Assembly: GCF_051860665.1 (NCBI RefSeq)
Contig: NZ_JBHYDM010000016.1
Location: 25,804 to 89,803, forward strand
Reading direction: 5' to 3'
Origin: Falsiroseomonas sp051860665
Lineage (GTDB): Bacteria; Pseudomonadota; Alphaproteobacteria; Acetobacterales; Acetobacteraceae
DNA: 64,000 nt
Of the stretch, positions 25,715 through 35,091 are shown piece by piece. Under the pieces are notes generated by a model. The model had not been told where the DNA came from, did no database searches, and was given only the letters and a program-made list of their open reading frames with translations. The position numbers and the translations under genes are program-made. Positions within the stretch are counted from its first letter, which is position 1. Each line of letters begins with the position of its first letter.

Positions 25715-27565
25715 TCAGGCCGCGGGGCCGGTTTCCAGCGCCCGGTCCTGCCGCGCCGCGCCGATGCGGGCGACGGCGGCCAGCAGGGCGCGGCGTTCCA
25801 CCGGCTTGGACAGATGGCCGTCGAAGCCCGCTTCCAGCATGGCCTGGACCTGCTCGGGCAGGGCATCCGCCGTCAAGGCCAGCATCGGCAGGCGCGCCGC
25901 CGGCCCCGGCAGGGCGCGGATGCGGGCGGCGGTGGCGCTGCCGCTCAGGCCCGGCATCTGCTCATCCATCAGGATCAGGTCGGGCAGCGGATCCGTCTGC
26001 AGCAGGGCCAGCGCCGCCTCGCCGCTCTCGGCCTCGATCACCTGGTGGCCGGCCGGGCCCAGCAGCGCCATGGCGACGAAGCGGTTGGCGGCGACATCGT
26101 CCACCACCAGGATGCGGAGCCCTGGGGCCGCAGCGGGCGGGGTGGCGGGCGGGTGGGCCGGGGCCGGCTCCTCCTCCGCCGTCGCGGGCAGGGGCAAGGC
26201 CAGGGTGAAGCAGCTGCCGCGGCCCCGCGGCCCATCCGCATGCGCCAGGCTGCCGCCCAGCGCCCGCGCCAGGGCGGCACTGATGGCCAGGCCCAGCCCG
26301 CTGCCGGTGCGGGACTCGCCGGCATGGCCTTGCGCGAATTCCTCGAAGAGATGCGGCCGCAGCGCGGGGGCCACGCCGCTGCCGGTATCGGTCACGGCGA
26401 AGGTCACCATCTCCCCCTCCGCGGCCACCCGCAGGGTCACCGTCCCCTCGGCCGGGCTGAAGCGGATGGCATTGGCCAGCAGGTTCATCAGGATCTGCCG
26501 CAGCCGCAGCCCATCCCCCAGCACGGTCCGGGGCAAGGCGGGGTCGAGCTGCAGCACCAGCGTCACCCGCTTGGCCTCGGCGGCGTCCTGCATCATCGCC
26601 AGGCTGGTGCGGAGGAAGCCTTCGAGCCGCAGCGGACGCGGCAGGGCCACGAAGCGCCCGGCCTCGATGCGGGAGATATCGAGCACCTCGTTCAGGATCG
26701 CCAGCAGGTGGCGGCCGGCCTGTTCCAGCGTCTCCGCCTGCAGCCGCTGCGCCGGCCCCATGGAGCTGTCATGCGCAAGCGCCTGGGCCAGCCCCATCAC
26801 GCCATTGAGCGAGGTGCGCAGTTCATGGCTCATCCGCGACAGGAAGCGGGTCTTGTGCGCGCTGGCGCGGTCCGCCGCGTCGCGCGCCGCGGCCAGGGCG
26901 GCGGTGGCGCGCATGGCCGCCTTCTCCTTGGTCAGCGCCACCAGCAGCACCGTGCCGCCGGCCAGGAAGACCACATTGAGGAAGAACAGCGCGCTGAACA
27001 TGAAGCCCACCGGCAATTCCGTATCGCTCGGCCGCGGCGCGAGCGCCAGCGCGCCACCGGCGATCGCCAGATAGGTCACGGTCACGCCGGCCAGCAACAT
27101 GATGAACAGCGGGCGGGAGGGCAGCGGCGCCACCCGCTGGCCGCGCACCAGCTCCCGCAGCGCCAGGCCGTTATAGGCCAGCATGACCAGCCCCATCAGC
27201 GCCACCCGCAGGTCGATGTTGGCGTGGAAGGCGGGCACCTGGTTGGCGGCGAGCCAGACGAGGGCGCCCAGTGGCACCACCCAGGTCTGCGCCCGCCGTC
27301 CCTCGAACAGCCGCGCGCCGGTCCAGTTCAGGCCGAGGCCGATGCAGACCAGCGCATTGGCGAGGTCGATGGAGACCCAATCCGGCGCCACGCCGCGGGC
27401 ACCGATCAGCACCGTTCCGACGGAACCCAGCAGCCGAGCCAGGCCCCAGCTCGCCAGCGCCGGCTCTGCCCGGTCCTGGGTCCAGAGCCAGAGCATCGCC
27501 AGGCCCATGAATCCGCCGAGGAAGGCGGAGAAGACGAAGACCGTCGGAAGATGGATCTCAGGCAA
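25715..27565 (-). CDS. Membrane-bound hybrid histidine kinase / response regulator
   Basis: A 616-residue sensor kinase. About six or seven membrane helices fill residues 5-210. A HisKA domain follows with His247 in SRMSHELRTSLNG, then a HATPase domain with the N box (NLLANAIRF, from about 361), G1 DTGSG (393) and G2 GSGLGLAI (421). A Pro/Ala linker leads to a receiver domain with VVDD (487) and the phospho-acceptor Asp534 in LILMDEQMPG, then LTADA and SKPV. All catalytic residues are present. No partner regulator gene is adjacent. The membrane part has no recognised sensory fold, so the signal is unknown. Confidence 0.9.
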   Translation of the reverse strand: MPEIHLPTVFVFSAFLGGFMGLAMLWLWTQDRAEPALASWGLARLLGSVGTVLIGARGVAPDWVSIDLANALVCIGLGLNWTGARLFEGRRAQTWVVPLGALVWLAANQVPAFHANIDLRVALMGLVMLAYNGLALRELVRGQRVAPLPSRPLFIMLLAGVTVTYLAIAGGALALAPRPSDTELPVGFMFSALFFLNVVFLAGGTVLLVALTKEKAAMRATAALAAARDAADRASAHKTRFLSRMSHELRTSLNGVMGLAQALAHDSSMGPAQRLQAETLEQAGRHLLAILNEVLDISRIEAGRFVALPRPLRLEGFLRTSLAMMQDAAEAKRVTLVLQLDPALPRTVLGDGLRLRQILMNLLANAIRFSPAEGTVTLRVAAEGEMVTFAVTDTGSGVAPALRPHLFEEFAQGHAGESRTGSGLGLAISAALARALGGSLAHADGPRGRGSCFTLALPLPATAEEEPAPAHPPATPPAAAPGLRILVVDDVAANRFVAMALLGPAGHQVIEAESGEAALALLQTDPLPDLILMDEQMPGLSGSATAARIRALPGPAARLPMLALTADALPEQVQAMLEAGFDGHLSKPVERRALLAAVARIGAARQDRALETGPAA

Positions 27566-27612
27566 CCGGTTCCACCCCGCAAGCGACGGGGTGCCTCGTC
27601 ATGTTGCCTTGA

Positions 27613-27642
27613 GGTATAGCGCGATCCTTGACGCAGGCTCAA
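27613..27642 (-). promoter_or_regulatory. Candidate sigma-70 promoter of the histidine kinase gene
   Basis: Reading leftward, TTGAGC (27642-27637) and TATACC (27618-27613) are separated by 18 bases and lie about 50 bases before the kinase ATG at 27565. The AT-rich -10 stands out in this GC-rich sequence. It is a pattern match only. Confidence 0.35.
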
Positions 27643-27767
27643 CCGGCGGTTGCCGCAGCGAATCGGTCGGCCGCATGGGCCGCATCATCCGGCTTCAATG
27701 CTACGGGAAGTCGCAGAGCAGGCCTGCATTGCGGGAGAGGATGCGGGCGGGCCGACGCCCTTTCCTG

Positions 27768-28760
27768 TCACTGCCGTTCGATGCCGGCGCGTTCGATGAC
27801 CTGCGCCCAGGTCGCGATGTCCCGCTGCAGCAGTGCCGCCATCTCCGCCGGCGCATTCGGCGCCGGTTCCACGCCCAGCGCCAGCAGTCGCGCCCGCATC
27901 GCCGGCATGGCCAGGATCTCCCGCAGATGGTCGTTCAGCAGCGCGATGACGGGGGCCGGCGTGCGGGCCGGGGCGAAAAGGCCGTTCCAGCCGGTGACGG
28001 CGTAATCCGCCAGCCCGGCCTCGCGCAGCGTCGGCAATTCGGGCAGCAGCTGGGACCGCTGTTCCCCCGTGCCGGCGATGGCGCGGATCTGCCCGCCCTC
28101 CAGCGCCCCGCGCGCCGCGGCGAAGGATTCGAAGGCCAGTTGCACATCGCCGCGCTGTGCGGCGGTCAGCACCTCCGGCGTGGTGCGATAGGGGATGACG
28201 GTGGCCTCCAGCCCGGCGGCGACGCGCAGCCATTCGGCGGCCAGGTTCTGCGTGCTGCCGGGGCTGATGGTGCCGATCGCGATCCGCCCCCCATTGCGCC
28301 CGGCCGCCAGCACATCCTGCACCGAGCGAAGCGGCGAATGGGCGCCGGTCAGCAGCAGCAGGTCGAAGGAGACCAGGGCGGAGATGGCGGTGAAATCCGC
28401 CACCGGGTCATAGGGCAGCGACTTGAACAGGGATTTGTTGATGGCATTGCCGGTGCTGAGGATCATCAGCGTCTGGCCATCCGGCGGCGCGCTGGCGCCG
28501 AGCCGGGCGGCGACCGCCCCGCCGGCGCCCGGGCGATTGTCCACCACCACCTGCTGGCCGAGGCGCTGCGCCAGCTGTTCGCCCACCAGCCGCGCCGTGA
28601 GATCCGCAAGCCCGCCCGGGCCGAAGCCGATGACGATGCGGATCGGGCCGCTGGGAAAGCCCTGGGCCGCGGCCGCTGTGCCCCGCAGCAGCCCGGCCGC
28701 CAGGAGCGTGGTGCCGAGCAGCCGGCGGCGGCCGCAGCGCGCGGCATCGGATGGCATCAT
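27768..28760 (-). CDS. Bug-family tripartite tricarboxylate transporter substrate-binding protein
   Basis: A 330-residue periplasmic receptor with a signal peptide after RRRLLG. Bug landmarks are GFGPGGLADLTARLVGEQL, VVDNRPGAGGAVAARLGA and GTISPGSTQNLAAEWL. Two adjacent ATGs start it; the first (28760) has AAGGGGG upstream. There is no permease next to it. It is divergent from an IclR regulator with a TTCCG-N5-CGGAA palindrome between them, so the regulator probably controls it. The ligand is unknown, presumably an organic acid. Confidence 0.92.
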   Translation of the reverse strand: MMPSDAARCGRRRLLGTTLLAAGLLRGTAAAAQGFPSGPIRIVIGFGPGGLADLTARLVGEQLAQRLGQQVVVDNRPGAGGAVAARLGASAPPDGQTLMILSTGNAINKSLFKSLPYDPVADFTAISALVSFDLLLLTGAHSPLRSVQDVLAAGRNGGRIAIGTISPGSTQNLAAEWLRVAAGLEATVIPYRTTPEVLTAAQRGDVQLAFESFAAARGALEGGQIRAIAGTGEQRSQLLPELPTLREAGLADYAVTGWNGLFAPARTPAPVIALLNDHLREILAMPAMRARLLALGVEPAPNAPAEMAALLQRDIATWAQVIERAGIERQ

Positions 28761-28833
28761 GGCGCGTTTCCCCCTTGGATGAGGCCGGACCCTCCCGGGC
28801 TGCGGCCGGGGAGGCAAGCGGCCGCTCGCCCGG

Positions 28834-28848
28834 TTCCGGCAGCCGGAA
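28834..28848. promoter_or_regulatory. IclR-type operator candidate 1 (TTCCG-N5-CGGAA)
   Basis: TTCCGGCAGCCGGAA, a perfect inverted repeat in the divergent gap between the Bug gene starting at 28760 and the iclR gene starting at 28923. The same TTCCG-N5-CGGAA form occurs four more times in this catabolic region, always near a Bug, IclR or catabolic gene start. Confidence 0.62.
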
Positions 28849-28922
28849 AGCCCGCCCGCTTGACCCCGCGCCCCGCGCTGGGCCGAATGCGCGCCAAGGC
28901 GGCTGCAGCACCGCTTCGGGGG

Positions 28923-29747
28923 ATGACGACCGATGACGCATCTGGCGATCGCGCGGCGATGAGCGGCCCGCCGGTGAATTCCGTGCTGCGCGCCTTGGCC
29001 CTGCTGAAGGAGCTGAACCGGCAGCGCCATACCACGGTGGACCAGCTGCACCGCGCCACCGGCCTGCCCAAGCCCACCATCATGCGCCTGCTCGGCACGC
29101 TGATCACCGCCGGCCTGGTGGTGAAGGGGGAGCGGGGGCTGGGCTATCGCATCACCTCCCAGGTCGCGGCGCTGAGCTCCGGCTTCCATGGCGGGCCGCT
29201 GGTGGCGGAGGCCGGGCGCGCCTGGGCGGCGGACCTGACGCGGCGGCTGAAATGGCCCGCCGCCATCGCAGTGCCGGACCAGGGGCGCGTGGTGGTCGCC
29301 GTCAGCACCATGGCGGACAGCGCCGTCTCGCCCTTCCACGCGACGGTCGGCGTGCGCTTCAGCATGGTGACGCGCGCCATCGGCCGCGCCTATCTGGCCT
29401 TCTGCCCCGAAGCCGAGCAGCGCATCCTGCTCAGCCTGCTCGCCGCCAGCCCGGATCCGGAGGACAATCCGCCGAACCTGGACCGTGTGGTGCAGCGGAT
29501 GGTCGCGATGGTGCGGCGGGAGGGCTATGCGCAGCGCGACCCCAAGGTGGAGCCGCGCAATTCGAACACCGTGGCGGTGCCGATCATGCAGGGCGAGCAG
29601 GTCGCCGGCACGCTCGGCCTCAGCTATTTCCGGTCCGTCGTCGGCCATGCCGCATTGACCGGGGAACTGGTGCCGGCGCTGCAGGAGGCGAGCCGGCAGA
29701 TCACCGCCTCCATGGAACGGCTGCGGGCGATGGCGCGGCCGGAATAG
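28923..29747 (+). CDS. IclR family transcriptional regulator
   Basis: A 274-residue regulator: winged helix-turn-helix (TTVDQLHRATGLPKPTIMRL, about residues 30-55) followed by the IclR effector-binding domain (ATVGVRFSMVTRAIGRAYLA through PIMQGEQVAGTLGLSYF). The start is uncertain: ATG 28923 or ATG 28959; neither has a strong ribosome-binding site, and alignment with the paralogue at 37819-38604 favours 28959. The two paralogues share most residues, including EDNPPNL and DPKVEPRNSNTVAVPI. It is divergent from a Bug gene with an operator-like palindrome between them. Confidence 0.9.
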   Translation: MTTDDASGDRAAMSGPPVNSVLRALALLKELNRQRHTTVDQLHRATGLPKPTIMRLLGTLITAGLVVKGERGLGYRITSQVAALSSGFHGGPLVAEAGRAWAADLTRRLKWPAAIAVPDQGRVVVAVSTMADSAVSPFHATVGVRFSMVTRAIGRAYLAFCPEAEQRILLSLLAASPDPEDNPPNLDRVVQRMVAMVRREGYAQRDPKVEPRNSNTVAVPIMQGEQVAGTLGLSYFRSVVGHAALTGELVPALQEASRQITASMERLRAMARPE

Positions 29748-29748
29748 C

Positions 29749-31125
29749 TCAGCCGGCGAGCGCGTCGAAGACCGGCGCCACATCCTCCACCGCCTCCAGC
29801 CGCAGCAGGCGATCCACCGCCGCCTCCGCCTGGGCCGGCGCCAGCACGTCGCGGACATTGGCGCGGAATTTCGCGACGATGTCGTCGCGCGACATCGGAT
29901 TGCTGCGGGTGCCGCGCATGTCGTCGATGCGATGCGTCAGCACGCGGCCATCCCGCATCCGCAGCGTGACGGTGCCGCCGGAGCGCGTGGGCTCCGTCGC
30001 CGGATCGTCCTCGTAGAGCACACGGTCAGCCAGGGCGTTGATCACGGGATCGCGCAGGCTGGATTCGGCATAGGCGTCCTTGTCCATGCGGCCGCGCACC
30101 AGCGCCTCCGCCACCGTGTGCTGCAGGCTGATGCGGCCGTGCCAGGTGGTGGCGGGGCGGCGCTTGTCGGCGACGGGTTCGCACATCGTCGGGAAGGATC
30201 GCTTGCCGATCTGGCAGACCACCTCGGCGATCTCCTCCGGCTTCACGCCATGCGTGCTGCGCAGCGCGATGGCGGCCTCGATATGCGGCATCATGGTGAA
30301 GGCGCAGGGATGCACCTTCGACGCGATGTTCAGCACTTCCCAGTTGTCGCCGAGGCCGTCGCACAGCGCGTCGAAGCGCAGGTCGTCGCGGCCCTGCACA
30401 TGGCTGCGGAACCAGCCGAAGCGGCCGTCGAAGACCGGTCCGGGGCCCGAAATGCCAGCCTCCGCCAGCGCCATGGCGCGCAGCGCGCCGGTGGCGGCGA
30501 AGCCCACATGCATCATCTTGGTGGAGCTGCCATCCTCGAAGGAGGCGTTGAGCCCGGCCGAGAGGCTGCCGGCCGCGCCGATCGCATCCGCGATGACCGG
30601 CGCCCCCAGGCCGCGCAGCCTTGCCAGCGCATAGGCGCCGCCGAAGACGCCGAAGACGGCGGTGGGGTGGAAGCCCAGGTTGTGCAGGCGCACCGGCGTG
30701 ATGCGGCCGAGCCGGCAGGTCAGCTCGCTGCCCACCAGCACGGCCTCGATCAAGGCTCGGCCGGAGAGGTTGCGGCGCTGGCCTTCGGGAAAGGCGACGG
30801 CGACGCAGGGCGCGGTAGGGTGGATGAAACTCTCGATATGAGTGTCGTCGAATTCCAGCACCGCGGTCATCACGCCATTGACGAAGGCGGCCGCCATCGG
30901 CGCGACCGGGGCCGCCTCGCCCAGGATGCGCGCGCCACCGCCGCCTTCCAGCGCCACCGCCGCACGCCGCGCGGCGGCGACGAGGGGCAAGGGCTTCGTC
31001 GCCAGCATCACGCCGACCAGGTCGAGGATGCGCAGTTTGGTCGACTCCACCACCTCCGCCGGGACCTGCGTCAGTGTCAGGCCAGCGGCCCAGGCGGCGG
31101 CGCGGTGGTTCAGGCTCTCGCTCAT
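29749..31125 (-). CDS. MmgE/PrpD family protein
   Basis: A 458-residue member of the MmgE/PrpD fold, which includes 2-methylcitrate dehydratase and cis-aconitate decarboxylase. Family-like segments are ILDLVGVMLATKP, AVLEFDDTHIESFIHPTAPC, GFHPTAVFGVFGGAYALARL, FEDGSSTKMMHVGFAA and SKVHPCAF. The start ATG overlaps the stop of the upstream Bug gene (ATGA), so receptor and enzyme are coupled. The enzyme probably dehydrates or decarboxylates the imported acid. A true prpD is not claimed, because no prpB or prpC is present. Confidence 0.9.
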   Translation of the reverse strand: MSESLNHRAAAWAAGLTLTQVPAEVVESTKLRILDLVGVMLATKPLPLVAAARRAAVALEGGGGARILGEAAPVAPMAAAFVNGVMTAVLEFDDTHIESFIHPTAPCVAVAFPEGQRRNLSGRALIEAVLVGSELTCRLGRITPVRLHNLGFHPTAVFGVFGGAYALARLRGLGAPVIADAIGAAGSLSAGLNASFEDGSSTKMMHVGFAATGALRAMALAEAGISGPGPVFDGRFGWFRSHVQGRDDLRFDALCDGLGDNWEVLNIASKVHPCAFTMMPHIEAAIALRSTHGVKPEEIAEVVCQIGKRSFPTMCEPVADKRRPATTWHGRISLQHTVAEALVRGRMDKDAYAESSLRDPVINALADRVLYEDDPATEPTRSGGTVTLRMRDGRVLTHRIDDMRGTRSNPMSRDDIVAKFRANVRDVLAPAQAEAAVDRLLRLEAVEDVAPVFDALAG

Positions 31126-32108
31126 TCGGCGGAAATCCCGGCGCTGCGGATGATGGCGCCGAATTGCCGCGTATCCTCGGCCAGATCCTCCGCCAGCTGG
31201 CTCGGCGAGCGAAAACTGGGCACCACGCCGATGCGGCCCAGCCGGTCGAGGAAGGCAGGTTCCTGCAGCATCGCCTCGACATGCCGCGCGATGGTGGCGA
31301 CGATCTCGGGCGGCATCCCCGCCGGGCCCATCAGCGCCTGCCAGCCGGAGGTGCGGACATTGGGGAAGCCCTGCTCGGCCAGGGTGGGGATATTCGGCAG
31401 CTGCGGCAGGCGGCGGTCGCCCACCGCGGCCAGGCCGCGCAGCCTTCCCTGCTGCACATGCTGGATCACGACGGTGTCGATCAGGAAATCCACATCGCCG
31501 CCGAGCATGGCCTGCACCGCCGGCGCCGAGCCGCGGAAGGGGATATGCACCGCCTCGAACCCCGCCTCGCGGCGGAACATCTCCGTCATCACATGCAGCG
31601 TGGAGCCGATGCCGGAGGAGCCGTAGTTCAGCTTGCCGGGATTGCGCCTGCCGTAGTCCACCAGCTCCGCCAGCGTCGCCACGGGCAAGGTGTTGCGAAC
31701 GGCGAGCAGGCGCTGCGACTCGCTGATATTGGCAATGGCCGTAAAATCCCGCACCGGGTCGAAACCGACCTGCGTGATATGCGGCAGGATGGCGAAGATG
31801 GCATTGCCGGCGAGGAGCATGGTGGTGCCATCCGGCGCCGCGCGGGCCACGGCGCGCGCGGCGATCGCACCGCCGGCGCCGCCCTGGTTCTCCACCACCA
31901 CCGGCACGCCGAGCCGCGCGGAAAGCCCCTCGCCCACCAGCCGCCCAACCAGGTCGCCGGTGCCGCCGGCGGCATAGGCGACCACCAGGCGGATCGGCCG
32001 GTCCGGGAAGGCGGCGAAGGCGGGCGAGGCGAGGCTGGCCCCCAGTAGCAGCGGGGCCAGCAGCAATTGGCGCCTCTGCCAGGGCGGTGACGAGGTTCGG
32101 ACCGGCAT
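31122..32108 (-). CDS. Bug-family tripartite tricarboxylate transporter substrate-binding protein
   Basis: A 328-residue periplasmic receptor with a signal peptide (RRQLLLAPLLLGASLASPAFA). Landmarks are VVAYAAGGTGDLVGRLVGEG, VVENQGGAGGAIAARAVA and NYGSSGIGSTLHVMTEMF. It is translationally coupled to the MmgE/PrpD gene downstream. It is divergent from an enolase-superfamily gene across a TTCCG-N5-CGGAA site. There is no adjacent permease. Confidence 0.92.
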   Translation of the reverse strand: MPVRTSSPPWQRRQLLLAPLLLGASLASPAFAAFPDRPIRLVVAYAAGGTGDLVGRLVGEGLSARLGVPVVVENQGGAGGAIAARAVARAAPDGTTMLLAGNAIFAILPHITQVGFDPVRDFTAIANISESQRLLAVRNTLPVATLAELVDYGRRNPGKLNYGSSGIGSTLHVMTEMFRREAGFEAVHIPFRGSAPAVQAMLGGDVDFLIDTVVIQHVQQGRLRGLAAVGDRRLPQLPNIPTLAEQGFPNVRTSGWQALMGPAGMPPEIVATIARHVEAMLQEPAFLDRLGRIGVVPSFRSPSQLAEDLAEDTRQFGAIIRSAGISAE

Positions 32109-32180
32109 CTTGGGGCGCTCCCTTCGCGTGGCCGCAGTGTAAGGCGGGCAGCGGGGGCGGGACGGGGCTATCTCGCCGCG

Positions 32181-32195
32181 TTCCGCATTCCGGAA
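32181..32195. promoter_or_regulatory. IclR-type operator candidate 2 (TTCCG-N5-CGGAA)
   Basis: TTCCGCATTCCGGAA between the divergent Bug-MmgE/PrpD operon (ATG 32108) and the enolase-superfamily gene (ATG 32267). It lies about 72 bases from either start, well placed to control both. Confidence 0.62.
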
Positions 32196-32266
32196 AGACG
32201 GCCCTTGCGCGGCGCGCGCGGTGGGGCCGCGTGGCAGTCTCCGCCGCGAATCACGGAGGACACCGC

Positions 32267-33331
32267 ATGCCCATCGTCACGGCCGAGTTGCGCCCCTGCA
32301 CCCAGCGACAGGCCGATGCCGGCTGGAAATTCGCGCGCGCGACGGTGCCGGAACTGCAGGGCTGGGTGCTGGTGCTGACCGATGAGGACGGCGTGGTGGG
32401 ACTCGGCTACGCGCATGCGATCCCCGCCATCACCACGCATGGCGCGGGGGCGGAGGCGGCGCTGCATTTCCTGCGGCCGCTGCTGATCGGCCGCGACCCG
32501 GCGGAGGCCGGCGCCATCCTGGACCTGATGGAGGCGACGCTGGTCGGCAACCGGTCCGTGAAGGCGGCCATCGACATGGCGCTGCACGACCTGCTGGCGC
32601 GCCGCGCCGGCCTGCCGCTTTCCGCGCTGATGGGCGGCAGCTTCCGCGACCGCATCCCGCAATCGCGCATCCTGCCGATCAAGACGCCGGCGGAAATGGC
32701 CGCTTCCGCCGCCGCGCTGGTGGGCAAGGGCTATCGCACGCTGAAGCTGAAGCTGGCCGGGGAGGGCGCGCTGGATGCGCAGCGCGTGGCGGAGGTGCGC
32801 GCGGCGGTGGGCACCACCGTCACGCTGACGCTCGACCCGAACCAGTCCTACAGCGCCAAGGGTTTTCTCACAGCCTGGCGGCAGATGGAGCGGCACGACA
32901 TCGCGCTGGTGGAGCAGCCGGTGCCGGCGGGGGACTGGGCGGGCCTGGCGCTGGTGACGCGCACGCTGCCGGTGCCGATCGAGGCGGATGAAAGCGTCGA
33001 GACCATCGCCGACGTGTTCCGAGTCGTCGAAGGCCGCGTGGCGGATGTGGTGAACCTGAAGCTGACCAAGCTGGGCGGCGTGCGGAACTTCGTCACCGCG
33101 GCGCGGATCCTGGAGGCGGGGCAGATCGCGGCGCGCGTCGGCGCCGCCTTCGGCCCGGCGCTGCTGCAGGGCGCCGCGGCCCATGCCGCGGCCTCCCTGC
33201 GCCAACTGCCCTTCGCCTGCGAGCTGTCGGAGCACGACCACATCCTGGACGACCCCTTCACGCCGCTGCCGATCGAGGACGGCATGATCGCCGTGCCGCC
33301 CGGCCCCGGCTGCGGCATCCGCTATGCCTGA
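32267..33331 (+). CDS. Mandelate racemase/muconate lactonizing enzyme family protein
   Basis: A 354-residue enolase-superfamily enzyme. ATG 32267 has GGAGGA upstream. The barrel shows the expected catalytic set: KLKL (Lys160/Lys162), metal ligands Asp190 (LDPNQ), Glu216 (VEQPV) and Asp241 (EADES), and Lys265/Lys268 in NLKLTKLGG. This pattern is that of the muconate-lactonizing subgroup. The reaction is likely racemisation, epimerisation or cycloisomerisation of an acid or lactone; the substrate cannot be told. It is convergent with a Bug gene six bases away. Confidence 0.9.
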   Translation: MPIVTAELRPCTQRQADAGWKFARATVPELQGWVLVLTDEDGVVGLGYAHAIPAITTHGAGAEAALHFLRPLLIGRDPAEAGAILDLMEATLVGNRSVKAAIDMALHDLLARRAGLPLSALMGGSFRDRIPQSRILPIKTPAEMAASAAALVGKGYRTLKLKLAGEGALDAQRVAEVRAAVGTTVTLTLDPNQSYSAKGFLTAWRQMERHDIALVEQPVPAGDWAGLALVTRTLPVPIEADESVETIADVFRVVEGRVADVVNLKLTKLGGVRNFVTAARILEAGQIAARVGAAFGPALLQGAAAHAAASLRQLPFACELSEHDHILDDPFTPLPIEDGMIAVPPGPGCGIRYA

Positions 33332-33337
33332 GGCGGG

Positions 33338-34285
33338 TCAGCGCAGGGCGAGCTGTTCGATCAGCCGCGCCATGGCACGATCCTCCTCGGCCAAGGCACG
33401 GCCGAACTGCGCGCGGTCCTGCAGCTGCACCTCATTGAAGGCGCGCTGCATCGCCTGCGCATAGGCGGGCGCCGCCGCGGCATCGCGGAAGAGGCGGTCC
33501 AGATGGTCCAGGATCGGCTCCGGCGTCTGCTTCGGCGCGAAGAAGCCGAAGCGCGTCACCAGGTCCACCTCCAGCCCCAGCTCCTTCAGCGCCACCAGAT
33601 CCGGCAGCGCGGCGCTGCGCGTGGCGCCGGTCTGCGCCAGCGGAATGATGCCGTGCGATTCGACCGTCGGCATGATGATGCCGGGCGCGCCCACCACCAG
33701 GTCGATATCGCCCGCCAGCAACGCCGTCATTGCCGGCGCGATCCCGGCATAGGGCACATGCAGCAGCTTCACGCCTGCGGCACGCGCCATGGCCTCGCCC
33801 GCCAGATGCGGGGAGCTGCCGATGCCCGGGGAGCCGAAGGAGATGCTTTCGGGCCGCGCGCGGGCCGCGTCCAGCATCGCCTGCGCGCTGCGATGCGGGA
33901 ATCCGCGCTTGGCCGCCACCATGATGGGCAGCGCCACCAGCTGGCAGACCGGCGCGAAATCGGCCGCCGTATAGGGCTGGTTCTGGATGCGCGGCACGAC
34001 GGTGAGCGCGGCGGTGCCGCCGAAGAGCAGCGCATAACCATCCGGCGCGCTGGTCCGCACGCGATTGGCGCCGATGCCACCGCCGCCACCCACCACGGAT
34101 TCGATCACCACGGGTTGGCCCAGCCGCTGCGCGAAGTCATTCTGCAGCAGGCGGATATACTGGTCCGTTCCGCCCGCGGCATAGGGCACGATCACGCGGA
34201 TCGGCCGGTTGGGGAAGTCCTGCGCCCAGGCGGGGCGGGCCAGCAGGGCGGAAGCGGCAAGCGTCTGGCGGCGCGTGATCGGCAT
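33338..34285 (-). CDS. Bug-family substrate-binding protein (tandem pair, member 2)
   Basis: A 315-residue periplasmic receptor with a short signal peptide (ASALLARPAWAQ). Landmarks are VIVPYAAGGTDQYIRLLQ, GGGGGIGANRVR, FGSPGIGSSPHLAGEAMA and VDLVTRFGFFAPKQ. It is much more similar to the receptor at 35092-36048 than to the others, and the two flank an SDR gene in the same operon, so this looks like a local duplication. An AGGGAGA ribosome-binding site precedes the ATG. Last gene of the minus-strand operon. Confidence 0.92.
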   Translation of the reverse strand: MPITRRQTLAASALLARPAWAQDFPNRPIRVIVPYAAGGTDQYIRLLQNDFAQRLGQPVVIESVVGGGGGIGANRVRTSAPDGYALLFGGTAALTVVPRIQNQPYTAADFAPVCQLVALPIMVAAKRGFPHRSAQAMLDAARARPESISFGSPGIGSSPHLAGEAMARAAGVKLLHVPYAGIAPAMTALLAGDIDLVVGAPGIIMPTVESHGIIPLAQTGATRSAALPDLVALKELGLEVDLVTRFGFFAPKQTPEPILDHLDRLFRDAAAAPAYAQAMQRAFNEVQLQDRAQFGRALAEEDRAMARLIEQLALR

Positions 34286-34301
34286 CGTCGTCTCCCTCGA
34301 A

Positions 34302-35075
34302 TCACAGATGCCGGCCGCAATCCACCAGCAGCGAGGTGCCGGTGGTCAGCCGCAGATGCGTGACGGCGGAGACCACCGCGAGCGCCACGTCATCCGCCTG
34401 GCAGAGGATCTTCAGCGGCGTCAGCGCCGCCTGTTTCAGCACAGCGTCGCGGCTGCGGCCCGGCACGAAGCCGGTATCCACCGCGGCGGGGGAGATGCCG
34501 ATGACGCGGATCTCCGGCCCCAGCACGCGGGCGAGCGAGACGCCCATCACATCCAGCGCGGCCTTGGAGGCGCAATAGGCGATGCTGCTGCCGAGCCCGT
34601 TCTGCGCGGCGAGGGAGGATATATTCACCACCACCGCATCGCCGCCGCGCTTCAGCAGCGGCGCGAAGGCGCGGATGGTGGAATAGGGGCCGCGCACATT
34701 GGTGATCAGGATGCGGTCGAAGGTCTCATCGTCCAGCGCCTCGAGATCCGCATGCGGCACGGCGCGCGTCGTGCCAGCGGAATTCACCAGCACATCGGCG
34801 CGGCCCAGGCGGGACTCCACCTCCGCCGCCGCGGCGCGGATCGCGGCGGTATCCGCCATGGGCAGGTGCAGCGGCAGGTGGCCGCGGCCCGGCAGCTCCG
34901 CCGCCAGCGCCTCCGCCCGATCTCGGCCGCTGTTGTAGCCGATGGCGATGGTGGCGCCGAGTGCGGCGAGGCGGCGGGCGGAGGCTGCGCCGATGCCGCT
35001 GCTGCCGCCGGTGATGACGGCGACCTTGCCGTTGAGGTCGTAAGGGCCGAGGGCGCCCGGATTCACGTCGCTCAT
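34302..35075 (-). CDS. SDR family NAD(P)-dependent oxidoreductase
   Basis: A 257-residue classical short-chain dehydrogenase. The cofactor motif is ITGGSSGIGAASARRLA, followed by LVNSAGTT, the catalytic Ser in NISSL and the YCASK active site. AAGGAG precedes the ATG. It lies between two similar Bug receptors in an operon with two amidohydrolases, so it probably oxidises a hydroxyl group in the degradation of the compound they import. Confidence 0.92.
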   Translation of the reverse strand: MSDVNPGALGPYDLNGKVAVITGGSSGIGAASARRLAALGATIAIGYNSGRDRAEALAAELPGRGHLPLHLPMADTAAIRAAAAEVESRLGRADVLVNSAGTTRAVPHADLEALDDETFDRILITNVRGPYSTIRAFAPLLKRGGDAVVVNISSLAAQNGLGSSIAYCASKAALDVMGVSLARVLGPEIRVIGISPAAVDTGFVPGRSRDAVLKQAALTPLKILCQADDVALAVVSAVTHLRLTTGTSLLVDCGRHL

Positions 35076-35091
35076 GCCATCGCTCCTTGTC

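Noticed and set aside
29749..31125. prpD of the methylcitrate cycle
   Set aside because: The family fits but prpB, prpC and acnD are absent and the gene is coupled to a Bug receptor, so only the broad family is claimed.
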